Assembly: GCA_003427395.1 (NCBI GenBank)
Contig: BFEA01000092.1
Coordinates: 1,106,434 to 1,134,731 of the forward strand
Reading direction: 5' to 3'
Origin: Chara braunii
Lineage: Eukaryota > Streptophyta > Charophyceae > Charales > Characeae
DNA length: 28,298 nt
Shown here: one piece after another, positions 10,361-19,073 of the stretch
Numbering within the stretch: the stretch's first letter is position 1
Layout: the number at the start of each line of letters is the position of its first letter
The notes under the pieces: model-generated
What the model was told of the DNA's origin: nothing
The model's input: the letters and a program-made list of their open reading frames with translations, nothing else
Databases searched by the model: none
Made by a program: the position numbers and the translations under genes

Positions 10361-10494
10361 ACCACGATACCTTTCCCATATGTCGGTCGCGGGCAGTGTT
10401 AGAGGCCCGAAATGAAAAACGGATGGCCTCCCCCGCTTGGCTACCGCATTACCCGGCGCGTCTTAAATTTCAAGCGGGGAAAGGTACTGGTGGT
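10361..10494 (+). mobile_element. TTAA-inserting MITE, copy H (134 bp)
   Basis: The left end ACCACGATACCTTTCCC (10361) and the reverse complement of the right end, ACCACCAGTACCTTTCCCC, form a terminal inverted repeat of about 17 bp. TTAA precedes it (10357-10360). TCAA (10495-10498), a one-base variant of TTAA, follows and is shared with copy A. It has no coding capacity. Confidence 0.7.
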
Positions 10495-10498
10495 TCAA

Positions 10499-10647
10499 AC
10501 CACCAGTACTTGGCCCAGCTATCGGCTGTGGAAAAGAATAGAGTAGAAACATTTCAGTCGGATGAATTTGGGCTCTCCTGTACTAGCCCGTACGTTTCAT
10601 AAAATTATGGCTTGTTAAGGGCCACGACTTTAGGAAGTACTGGTGGT
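10499..10647 (+). mobile_element. TTAA-inserting MITE, copy A (149 bp)
   Basis: The termini are ACCACCAGTACTT, inverted at both ends. The copy is flanked by TCAA (10495-10498) and TTAA (10648-10651). The whole 149 bp aligns end to end with copies B and D, including the internal AATAGAGTAGAAA and TAAAATTATG blocks. It contains an internal GCTTGTTAAGGGC, which is the uninterrupted form of the site where copy C entered copy B. Non-autonomous, with no open frame of note. Confidence 0.85.
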
Positions 10648-10820
10648 TTAACAATTACATCCAGATTCCATACCTTATTCTCATATGCATCTTTGCTGCA
10701 ATTCTTTTAGCGAAGTGTCCTATAACTCAAGGGAAGCCAGATTGTGGAACCGTTGAAAATTTGGACTTGCATTACATTGTCAAGCCTTCTAGTCTCAGCC
10801 ACCCCTAGACTATGCATAGA

Positions 10821-10998
10821 CATAGAAGTTAGAACTTATGCATAAACAACATAGAAGTTAGAACTTATGCATAAACAACATAGAAGTTAGAACCTATGCA
10901 TAAACATATGATGATATGAACCTATACATAAACATAAAAGTTTGAGAACCTATGCGCAAAATCTGGGTTCATATGTTTATGCACAGGTTCTAACTTTT
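10821..10998. repeat. 29-bp tandem repeat with an inverted arm
   Basis: The unit CATAGAAGTTAGAACTTATG plus CATAAACAA recurs at 10821, 10850 and 10879 (period 29), followed by two degraded units to about 10960. A further copy in opposite orientation (about 10970-10998) pairs with 10884-10912 over about 29 bases with two mismatches. The transcript could form a long hairpin. Three near-identical units with no spacers of varied sequence rule out a CRISPR array. Confidence 0.75.
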
Positions 10999-11385
10999 AA
11001 GGTCTAACACATTTTTGCATGCTTCCACCAAAGCCAAATCTTAAACCACCAGTACTTGGCCCAGCTATTGGCCGTGGGAAAAAATAGAGTAGAAATGTTT
11101 CTAGTCGGACGAAGTTGGGCACTCCTGTAGTGGCCCGTAGGTCTCCTAAAATTATGCATTGTTAAACCACCAGTACTTGGGCCATACATCGGCTGCGGGC
11201 CTTCCCCGTTAACGCGCCGCAGCCTTAGGGGGTCGGCCAAGGGAAGGTCCGGTCGTTGCTGAATGGCCGGGCCCCGATTCATTCGGCATGACACAAAAGA
11301 AAAAGAACAAAGAAAGAAAAAAAACATCAAATACACAAAAATGAAAAAAGAAAGAAAACCAAAGAAAAGAAAGTAAATCATGCGG

Positions 11386-11407
11386 GAGAGAGAGAGAGAG
11401 AGAGAGA
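11386..11407. repeat. (GA)n microsatellite at the gap edge
   Basis: GA dinucleotides run directly into the N block. The assembly probably failed in this repeat. Confidence 0.9.
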
Positions 11408-12273
11408 NNNNNNNNNNNNNNNNNNNNNNNNNNNNNNNNNNNNNNNNNNNNNNNNNNNNNNNNNNNNNNNNNNNNNNNNNNNNNNNNNNNNNNNNNNNNN
11501 NNNNNNNNNNNNNNNNNNNNNNNNNNNNNNNNNNNNNNNNNNNNNNNNNNNNNNNNNNNNNNNNNNNNNNNNNNNNNNNNNNNNNNNNNNNNNNNNNNNN
11601 NNNNNNNNNNNNNNNNNNNNNNNNNNNNNNNNNNNNNNNNNNNNNNNNNNNNNNNNNNNNNNNNNNNNNNNNNNNNNNNNNNNNNNNNNNNNNNNNNNNN
11701 NNNNNNNNNNNNNNNNNNNNNNNNNNNNNNNNNNNNNNNNNNNNNNNNNNNNNNNNNNNNNNNNNNNNNNNNNNNNNNNNNNNNNNNNNNNNNNNNNNNN
11801 NNNNNNNNNNNNNNNNNNNNNNNNNNNNNNNNNNNNNNNNNNNNNNNNNNNNNNNNNNNNNNNNNNNNNNNNNNNNNNNNNNNNNNNNNNNNNNNNNNNN
11901 NNNNNNNNNNNNNNNNNNNNNNNNNNNNNNNNNNNNNNNNNNNNNNNNNNNNNNNNNNNNNNNNNNNNNNNNNNNNNNNNNNNNNNNNNNNNNNNNNNNN
12001 NNNNNNNNNNNNNNNNNNNNNNNNNNNNNNNNNNNNNNNNNNNNNNNNNNNNNNNNNNNNNNNNNNNNNNNNNNNNNNNNNNNNNNNNNNNNNNNNNNNN
12101 NNNNNNNNNNNNNNNNNNNNNNNNNNNNNNNNNNNNNNNNNNNNNNNNNNNNNNNNNNNNNNNNNNNNNNNNNNNNNNNNNNNNNNNNNNNNNNNNNNNN
12201 NNNNNNNNNNNNNNNNNNNNNNNNNNNNNNNNNNNNNNNNNNNNNNNNNNNNNNNNNNNNNNNNNNNNNNNNN
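11408..12273. other. Assembly gap (866 N)
   Basis: All bases are N. The true length may differ. The open frames crossing it are artefacts. Confidence 1.
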
Positions 12274-12411
12274 CACGTTTGGGAAGTTAGCGCCCGGTAG
12301 TTCGAGCTTCGGCAAGGCTCGGCATACCGGTCGGCCGAGGCTCGGACTTGATAGTTGGGCCAAGTACTGGTGGTTTAATGGGCACAACTTTAGGAAGTAC
12401 TTGTGGTTTAA

Positions 12412-13367
12412 GATGAACTACTACAACTTTCTTCGAGTCACAAAACATCTTGTTGCACTTATAGCAACACTCGTCAAAGGTTCGAAAAAAAAATCATTTA
12501 TTTTCTTTGTAGACTAGTTGTGGTTGAGTCACAAAAATATATGTCCCAATCCATTGTAGTAAACAATTGCAAAGGTTGAAAATGGATTCATTTATTTTCT
12601 TCACACACCGGTTACGACCACCACTATCCCCACCGTCATAAATTAGAAGGAACCAGTAGCACAGGTCCATGAGGGCTACCTGCAGCGAGCCTCTGTCTGC
12701 CCTGGTCTACAACCAGGGCCTATTCGACTATTTGTCAATTCGGCCTGTGGGACCAGGCCGTGTATTGTTTCAGTCCAGTCCAATCCTGCCCGGTACCACT
12801 ATCGGTACCAGGCCAGTTCAGTCCAGTCCAGTCCAGTCCAGCCAGTTCGTTGGGGGTATACCCCAGCTGCAGTCTGTATTTTGGCTCATTATTCATTTGC
12901 ACACTTTGGGGTACGTGCGTGTTGAGTTTGCGTTGGAGCTGCGCTGTCCCTTCCAGCTCCATCTCCATCTCCTCCATCCTCATCCCTTTGTCTTGATCCT
13001 GACAGACCACCTTCCCGGCAGGTCCGTCACACTACCTGTAGCACAGTGGGTGGAACTGGCGGAGTGGCAAAATTCGAAAATGCGTTGAATTATCCCCGCG
13101 ATTTATGTCACGGTTCAAATGATTTATTTATTTTTTTATATATTTTTCCTGTAAAGATCACGATAAAATCTACTGACCCTCGAATTTCCAGAGTTGTTGG
13201 GTCATCCTTCTGATTGCAAAACATCGCGAAAGTTGGGTTATTTTTCTCGTTGGCCCATACATGGTAGAGTAGCAAAAATGGAAAATATGACAAAGAGGCG
13301 TGAGGAATGGACACACGGTCGCCATCACCTCTACTGGAGCCACGTCAGCCATGGCAGGCTCGTGGGG
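12412..13367. other. Unassigned region with a CAGTC-type short repeat
   Basis: No supported gene. CAGTCCAGTC-type repeats lie at about 12814-12846. A near-repeat of ATTTATTTTCTT occurs at 12496 and 12589. A T-rich stretch followed by AAAGATCACGAT (about 13155) resembles 22120-22165. ACCACCACTATCCCC at about 12619 resembles the termini of the TTAA elements but lacks a flanking TTAA. Confidence 0.4.
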
Positions 13368-13767
13368 ACGTGGATGCGGGGCTCCCACAGGAGAGGAGAC
13401 GGGTGGCAGCAGGGGCGGTCGCCTCGGGGTATGGCATCATGCATTAGGCAAGAGGCTGCCACGTCAGCTGAAGAATGCGTAATGCGGTGGGGATCCATAT
13501 CGGTCTTCTTGGCCACTTCAATTAAGGGAGCGACATCGGGTGGAAGTAATTTGGTCACCTATCATCAACGTGGACGCGGGTCTCCCACAGGAGAAGCGAC
13601 AGGTGGCAGTAGTGGTGGTCGCCTCGGGAAACGACATCAGGCGTTAGGCAAGAGATCGTCACGTCAACTGAAGAAAGAGTAAGACGGTGGGGCTTCGTAT
13701 CGGCCTTCTCGGCCACGTCAATTAAGGAGCGGAAGCGAGTGGAGGTAAATCGGCCGCCTATCATCCT
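13368..13767. repeat. Two tandem 200-bp repeat units
   Basis: The first unit begins ACGTGGATGCGGG at 13368 and the second ACGTGGACGCGGG at 13568, an offset of exactly 200. Shared landmarks in both units include CTCCCACAGGAGA, GGTCGCCTCGGG, TTAGGCAAGAG, CGTATCGG-like and CCTATCATC. Identity looks around 80-85% by eye. It may be a minisatellite seed or a local duplication. Confidence 0.85.
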
Positions 13768-13789
13768 TCACGCTCTCAACTCTCCCATG

Positions 13790-14400
13790 TCCCTTGATCT
13801 CCCGGCCCCATCCCTCTCTGATCTCACACGATGCACCCACCTCATCATCGACAACGGCTTCATCACTAGCATCATCATCCGCCGCTCTTCATCATCCCGC
13901 CTCCGCCTCATCTTACTCATCAACTTTTCCTGAACCCCTTCCTCCCCCCAGGTCCTCCGCGTCATGTATCCCGCTTCCGTCTTTCCTCCTCAGACCCCCC
14001 GTTCTCCCCCTTCTCCTCCCCCTCATCAACCTCCCCTCTCCCCTAGCCTCTCCGCCACCCTTCACCATCCCGACCGTCAACACTCGTCGATATCGATCTC
14101 CTCTGAACCCCTTTTTCCCGGCCCCTCCGCCTCCCTCCACCGCCTCTCTTCCCTCCGCCTCCTCACCTTACTCATCAACTCTTCTTGAATATCTTCCTCC
14201 TCCCAGGACCTCCGCTTCTCTCATCTCGCCTATGTTTTTCCTCCTCTCCGTTCTCGCCCTTGTCTTCCTCCTCATCAACCTATCCTGAACCCCTCTCCCT
14301 TACCCCCTCCGCCCCTCCGCCCCTCCGCCCCTCCGCCACCCTTCACCATACCGACCGTCAAACACTCTCCTACATCGATCTCCTATGAACCCTTTGTCCC
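13790..14400. repeat. Pyrimidine-rich tandem repeats, 255-285 bp period
   Basis: The plus strand is dominated by C and T. TTACTCATCAACT followed by TTCCTGAA or TTCTTGAA and CCCAGG(T/A)CCTCCGC occurs at about 13913 and 14168. CACCATCCCGACCGTCAACAC at about 14061 recurs as CACCATACCGACCGTCAAACAC at about 14344. Composition produces open frames in all plus frames; none looks like a protein family. Confidence 0.7.
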
Positions 14401-14559
14401 TCCTTTGGCATGTCGCGCTTATCATCGACAAATTGTAGCATTGCTGCCAACAGCCTCATTAACCTCCTCGTCACTCTCCCTCATCATCGCCCCGGGTTCA
14501 ACGGCATCGTCATCATCGGCGGTATCTTCATCACCATTGTCGCCTGCATGATTCCCTTG

Positions 14560-15365
14560 TAGTGTCTGGAAAAAAGGAAGAGGAAGAAGCACTGGAGTCA
14601 GACTGACAAGAGGAGGAGTGGAGGAGGTACAGAGGAAAGAGAGAAGAAGGCACACTTAGAAGGGAGCCGCTTTTTTTCGGGATTTCTAGTGGTGAACCGG
14701 AAAGAAGAAGAGGGAGAAGGGCAGGAGTACGATCATTAGAGAATAGGAAGGAAAGCAAAGAAGGAGAGAGGTAGGAGGGAAGGCTTAAAGGGAGAAGGAG
14801 GGATCTGGCTTTAGAAAGGAAAGGAAGGTCAGGAGGGAAGGCTAAAAGGCAGAGGGAGGGAGCTGACTTTAGAAAGGAAAGGAAGGTCAGTCGCTGGCCG
14901 GATCGAGCAAGGACAGCCCAGTGTCGCCTGGTTCCAAGGATCGGAGTTAAGCTCGGAACAGAAGGAGAAGACACGGGCTGACTGATGGGCCGTGGCAGAC
15001 CAAGAGGAGGAAGAAAGTGGGAAGGAGAGAGACAAGAAGGAAGTCTAAAGGGGTGAAGGAAAATGGTAAATGCAAAAGGAAGGATAGGCACTGTCCAACT
15101 GGTGAGGTGGCCATTGCAGCGTTACGGAACAGAGACAAGTTGACAACGGAAGTAGGAGGCACAAGGCAAGGAGGAGGAGGAGGGTCTATCTTCTCCTATC
15201 CTCCCTTCCCCCACCATCACCCCCCTCTCCTCCCCCCCCCCCCGGCCGTCTGCGCAGAAGAAAGCAATCAAAGCAATCAAAGCATTCAAAGTAGACACAC
15301 CCTGTAAATAATAAGAATACAAGTAAGCCGAAAATAAAGAATTAAGGAAGCTGACATAATTCTGA
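14560..15365. other. Purine-rich region with a 58-bp direct duplication
   Basis: The plus strand is mostly A and G up to about 15080. Two 58-bp units are adjacent at 14774-14831 and 14832-14889, both ending TTTAGAAAGGAAAGGAAGGTCA. A homopyrimidine C-rich run lies at 15192-15243. This could be the 5' untranslated part of the LINE downstream, but no boundary is visible and no gene is supported. Confidence 0.5.
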
Positions 15366-15847
15366 AAAGGAAGTAAAAATAAAAGCGGCGATTCACTATG
15401 GCCAGACTCTCGCACAACAAGAGGAGCCAGCCACAAAAGAGCAGAATCCATGCTCCTCTTCAGAGGAGCCATGAGACAAGCCGCCCTGAAGCTCCTAGCC
15501 ACCCCCCCAATGAAACACCGTAAAGGCAAAGAACAGGTCACCTGCGATGCAAAAGAAATACAGCCCACATTTCAAGAGGGCAGCATCCTCCCGCAGGGAG
15601 CGGAAGGGGAAGGGGGCAGAAGCAAGCTTCAAGGGGAGCGCTCTAAGGGGAGTGAGACTCATGAGGGCCAACCAGCAAGGGAGGGGGGGGAGTGCTAGGA
15701 GATGAACTCAGTAGGCCTTGCAAGCCTGGAGCAATTAGGGGAGGGGGGAGGGCAATCAGGGATGCAAGAGACGTGGGCTGACAAACTTAAAAGCCCCTAT
15801 CAGAAGAAAACCCTCCAGGTTCAAAGAAAGGACCCCCAAGCCCACAC
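15366..15847 (+). pseudogene. LINE ORF1, N-terminal part, cut by the hAT-like element
   Basis: The frame used after 17603 is open from 15366, with ATGs at 15450 and 15702 and one TAG at 15696-15698. It encodes a hydrophilic, Lys/Gly-rich sequence without a known domain. The hAT-like element plus one 8-bp target copy is 1755 bp, a multiple of three. This frame therefore continues directly into the ORF1 frame at 17603 once the insertion is disregarded. That continuity is the main reason to assign it to the LINE. The 5' end of the LINE is not defined. Confidence 0.5.
15840..15847. repeat. 8-bp target site duplication, left copy
   Basis: GCCCACAC, identical to 17595-17602, directly abuts the left inverted repeat of the hAT-like element. 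Confidence 0.85.
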
Positions 15848-15860
15848 CAGAGGTCGCCAA

Positions 15861-16090
15861 CGGGTGGCCGTGACCCGACCCGACCGTACCCAGCCGTAAC
15901 CGGCAGTTTTGGACGGTTGCGGGTATGGCGGAAAGGCGATGGGCTGGTCCAGTTGGGTGTGAAAATGTGCTGGTGGAATTTGGGTGGGTTGGGAAAGTTT
16001 CGAGGGGGCATGGCCGGGGTTGGCTGGGTGTTGAAAAAATGCCTGGGCGGGTACGACTGGGTGGAGGTTTGGCCTGGGTGACCCGGAGCC
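15861..16090. repeat. Left subterminal GGGT-rich array of the hAT-like element
   Basis: Repeated GGGT and its complement ACCC occur in motifs such as GGGTGGGTTGGG and CTGGGTG. The matching right-hand array is at 17290-17575. Such arrays in hAT elements are often transposase binding sites; that role is inferred here. Confidence 0.6.
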
Positions 16091-16321
16091 TATAGGCCAG
16101 CATAGTAGTATACTAGTATAGGACCTATAGCCTATAGGTAGTAGCCTGGTAGGTACTAGGTGGTACGTAGAATTAGGACCAGGCCACAATTTTAAATTGG
16201 TCTGGCTTCTCTATTTTTCACCGCCAGGTCGCAGGTATAGGAGTATTAGGGGGCCTTTCCTCCGATGTTTTTTTCTTTTTGACCGCTGTGGCAGCTGTGG
16301 CTGAGCTGTGGCTGACCAACG

Positions 16322-16413
16322 GGCCTCGCTCCAACACTCACTAAATCAGTAAACTGAGTATGTGGCGGAAGATTCATACTCATTTTACTGATTTAGTGAG
16401 TGCATGAGCAAGG
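16322..16413. mobile_element. Foldback palindrome nested in the hAT-like element
   Basis: The arms 16335-16362 (CACTCACTAAATCAGTAAAC...) and 16375-16402 match as inverted repeats in 27 of 28 positions around a 12-base loop. Weaker pairing extends outward (GGCCTCGCTC against GAGCAAGGCC). It may be a small foldback element or a hairpin RNA source. No target duplication is evident. Confidence 0.75.
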
Positions 16414-16486
16414 CCACCTAATAGGCTGAATACCTAGCCTCTGTAACCCTCCGTAGTATCTCCGCAAACGTGGTGACTTTCGCGCG

Positions 16487-16492
<6 letters not shown>

Positions 16493-16570
<78 letters not shown>
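16493..16570. repeat. (GA)n microsatellite
   Basis: Thirty-nine uninterrupted GA units inside the hAT-like element. Confidence 0.95.
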
Positions 16571-16571
<1 letters not shown>

Positions 16572-17004
16572 GAGAATAGGTAAGTCTCCAACCTCGAGGT
16601 CAGATAGGATGGGCGAAATGGAATGAATCTACCGCTAGAACATGAAAATATACACTGCCACATTTGTTTGTTTGTGTGTGTGCAACCTCGAGCACATTTG
16701 TCTCGTCGTTCGTTCTTGGCGCTGCAAGCGTATTCAATGCCTCTCTCTCGGGGTTATGCAGTTTTTTTAGCAGATATGTTTCACAAAATTCGAATGTTGT
16801 AACTTGTAATGCAAGCCTTGGCCACTTGTTTTTTTTGAAGGGGGAAAAAAAGTTCCTTGGCTCACATTTGGTCCTTTGCACCTCGTAGAAATGTTTGATA
16901 TGCTTGTCATTTTCTCAAAATTAGCTTAAGTGTTTAAATGTGTTGTCGGATTGCAAACAAAGTTATGGTGAGTGCGGTAGTTTGTGGATGGAAGTCGTTC
17001 TTTT

Positions 17005-17172
17005 CTCTTTTTTTCAGTCTTAATAGCAGCTTTTTTAACTCCTCCAGACATTTGGTTTCAATTTTTGTGTGTTTTACCTATTTATGGTGTGATAGAATTA
17101 GCTATACTTTATGCTTTTATTTGGCAAATTTCTCAAGACAAAATAGCTGACAGATCTAATATGGAGACTTGA
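17005..17172 (+). pseudogene. tatC: C-terminal fragment of TatC, probable mitochondrial DNA
   Basis: The frame ending at TGA 17170-17172 reads AAFLTPPDIWFQFLCVLPIY then GVIELAILYAFIWQ. This matches the hallmark of TatC, the membrane core of the twin-arginine translocase: a TPPD motif (17038-17049) with the last two transmembrane segments. Sequence upstream of about 17005 does not look like TatC, so only the C-terminal end is present. The DNA is AT-rich with U-ending codons, unlike the GC-rich retroelement genes nearby. Charophyte mitochondria encode tatC (mttB/ymf16), so a nuclear insertion of mitochondrial DNA is the simplest reading. It lies wholly within the hAT-like element. Not functional here. 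Confidence 0.7.
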
Positions 17173-17289
17173 AGGATAAGAAAGATAATTAATAAAGCGC
17201 CCATTGGAACTGTTTGTAAGGTGAATTTCTAACATGCAATGACAATGACCTGAGTTTAAAATTACGGAAGAAAAGAAGGGCATGCTTGC

Positions 17290-17575
17290 TGGGTGGTAAA
17301 CTTTAGGCATGGATATGGGCGGGCACGGTGGATGGAAATTGGTCGTGGGTGCGGGCGGATGCGGGTGGATTAAATTTAGGCCTGGGTGTGGCTGGGTAGG
17401 GGTAAGGGTTCCACTGAAGATGCTGGGTGGGCTGGGTACGAGTAAAAAACAAATTTAATTAGCTTGGGTGGGCTGGGTCTGGGTAAAAAAAATTGTATTT
17501 ACGTGGGTGGCAGTGGGTGCGGGTACATGTGATATATCCAGGCTTGGACTGGGTCGGATGTGGGTGGGAGAAAAA
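17290..17575. repeat. Right subterminal GGGT-rich array of the hAT-like element
   Basis: GGGTGGGCTGGGT occurs at about 17425 and 17466, each followed by a run of A. Other GGGTG(C/G)GGG(T/C) motifs fill the interval. It mirrors the left array at 15861-16090. Confidence 0.65.
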
Positions 17576-17594
17576 ATTGGTTTGGCGACCTCTG

Positions 17595-17602
17595 GCCCAC
17601 AC
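17595..17602. repeat. 8-bp target site duplication, right copy
   Basis: GCCCACAC, identical to 15840-15847, directly follows the right inverted repeat. Confidence 0.85.
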
Positions 17603-19073
17603 CCTTCACCTCTCCCTGTCCAGCCTCTCCACAGCTCGGGCCTTCTTCCTCTCGTGCTTTCGTACACATTCGGAGCAGAAAGTCGTGGAGAGCGGAGGAA
17701 GGAGGATGCAGGTTAGATCCAACCCCCTACAAAAGATGGTTGAACGAGATGCCAACTACCTGAAACATGCGAACAATTGGGTCTTTCACGATGATGCGGC
17801 TTACAAATCCACAAACGATAAAATTAAGTGGATATGCAAGCAGCTAACGGCGCTCAAAGGCGGCACAGAAACAGCGCAGGACGACTTCTTAATTCAACCT
17901 ATCTCATCCACCATCTTTACAATACTGTGCCTTCACGGAAAGGACAAGCATACAATCGATGGATGGAGGAAGTTGAGATGTGACAGGTCGAAGGTTCGCA
18001 TTTACCCATGGACTCCACTGAAGCAGGGGCCAGAGGAGAAGAGGGCTCAGATGGAGGAACACTACTAGGTCGAATTTAGGCACATCCCCAGAGAGATCCA
18101 GGCAGCATTCGTCCATGATCTGGGGGAACAATACGATATTGTTGACTTCATTGAACCCCTTCCATCCTATGTGGCCAGAAGAGATGACTATCTAATGCTG
18201 ACCCTCGATTTCCCACCATCCCAACCCTTCACAATGGATGATATAATCCTTTATAGAGTGGGGGGCAAGGAATATAGGATACACACCGCTCATAAACATA
18301 GACCTTGGTGCTTCCGCTTCAAGGCATACGACCACCTCTGTACGGACATTGCCTGCCCCAACAACCCAGGCAAGCAAAACAAGGTCACGGGACGTCTCCT
18401 GCGAGACCCAATCCGGGGAAACCTATGGCGGACTGTGGACCCGGGGCATGAAGGGTGGGTCTACGTAGAAGGAGGGGGAAAAGATGGAAGGCCAAGAGGA
18501 TGGAGGTGGGAAAATCCCGGAGAACCAAACTGGGATACTAAACCCCCGGACACATGGATACCGGCCAGAGACAGAGGGTCGCAAGACCCATCCGCAGGCA
18601 GCAGAAGGAAGCAAGGAGCATCACAAAGCCGGTTTCGAACTAGTAGCCCCCCCACAAACAACACATCTAGAACAGCACCCTCCATTGAGGAGAGACAACA
18701 TGGGGGTTATACAGGAACCCAGGCACGAGTAGACCCACCTGGAGTGGAGAGCCAAAGCACCCTTGGAACAACATAAGCAACCAAAGGGCCCATCCCTTCC
18801 GGGTCCGTCACCACTGGACTATCTACAAGAGAGAGAAGGGAGGCAAACACCCGAAACTGTGAAGAAGCAAGACAGGTTGGGGAAGAGGAGAATGGGCAAG
18901 GGATAGGGAGGGGTCAACCACCGAGCAAAGAAATGGTACATTCTCAAAATCCAATAGTCAGGTACAGCAGCATGCTCAACCTAGAGGGAAGGGAGAGGAA
19001 GGTCCTCCGAGCCGGTGGTCTCCTGATATTGACCCCTTCAAGGCAGCCTTCGGCCCCGCCCCGATGGATGTAG
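17603..19073 (+). pseudogene. LINE ORF1, main part with degenerate zinc knuckle
   Basis: One frame runs from the hAT insertion to TAG 19071-19073, broken by TAG 18066-18068 and TAA 18774-18776. ATG 17706 begins MQVRSNPLQKMVERDANYL. The middle part (HIPREIQAAFVHDLG, LMLTLDFPPSQPF, VGGKEYRIHTAHKHRPWCF) resembles the RNA-binding ORF1 domain of plant L1-type LINEs. A knuckle-like CFRFKAYDHLCTDIAC (18309-18356) would need Cys at the fourth position, but Phe is there (TTC at 18318), so zinc binding is doubtful. A Pro/Gly/Arg-rich tail follows. It would encode the chaperone that coats LINE RNA. Confidence 0.6.

Larger units (their letters stand above)
11166..12374 (+). mobile_element. TTAA element copy C, inserted in copy B, contains N gap
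   Basis: The left end ACCACCAGTACTTGGGCCA and the reverse complement of the right end, ACCACCAGTACTTGGCCCA, form an inverted repeat of at least 19 bp with one mismatch; weaker similarity continues inward. TTAA is duplicated on both sides. The assembly length is 1209 bp, but 866 are N. Visible internal sequence is GC-rich with CGGCCGAGG-type palindromes, plus a (GA)n tract at the gap edge. Whether it carries a transposase cannot be seen. It is much longer than its relatives, so it could be the most complete member here. Confidence 0.85.
11045..12407 (+). mobile_element. TTAA-inserting MITE, copy B, interrupted by copy C
   Basis: The left part 11045-11165 and right part 12379-12407 together make 150 bp, colinear with copies A (149 bp) and D (149 bp). 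It is flanked by TTAA at 11041-11044 and 12408-12411. The interruption is at TTAA, duplicated as 11162-11165 and 12375-12378. The ends are ACCACCAGTACTT on the left and AAGTACTTGTGGT on the right. Confidence 0.85.
15848..17594 (+). mobile_element. Non-autonomous hAT-like DNA transposon (1747 bp)
   Basis: The terminal inverted repeats CAGAGGTCGCCAA (15848-15860) and TTGGCGACCTCTG (17582-17594) are perfect over 13 bp. They are flanked by a perfect 8-bp duplication GCCCACAC. The CAGAG-type terminus and 8-bp target duplication are diagnostic of hAT superfamily elements. Both ends carry GGGT-rich subterminal arrays, as hAT transposase binding regions often do. No hAT transposase or BED zinc finger is seen on either strand. 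The interior holds a palindrome, a (GA)n tract and a fragment of tatC. It splits LINE ORF1. Confidence 0.9.

Noticed and set aside
10821-10960. CRISPR-like 29-bp direct repeats
   Set aside because: Units are contiguous with no distinct spacers, they degrade along the array, and the context is eukaryotic.
11209-12387. Long open frames crossing the N block on both strands
   Set aside because: They are made of unknown bases; no coding claim is possible.
13794-14288. 164-codon Ser/Pro/Leu-rich plus-strand frame
   Set aside because: The C/T-rich tandem repeat lacks stops in several frames because of its composition; no start context or family is seen.
14531-15091. 186-codon minus-strand frame rich in Leu/Ser/Pro
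   Set aside because: It is the complement of a purine-rich tract and has no recognisable domain.
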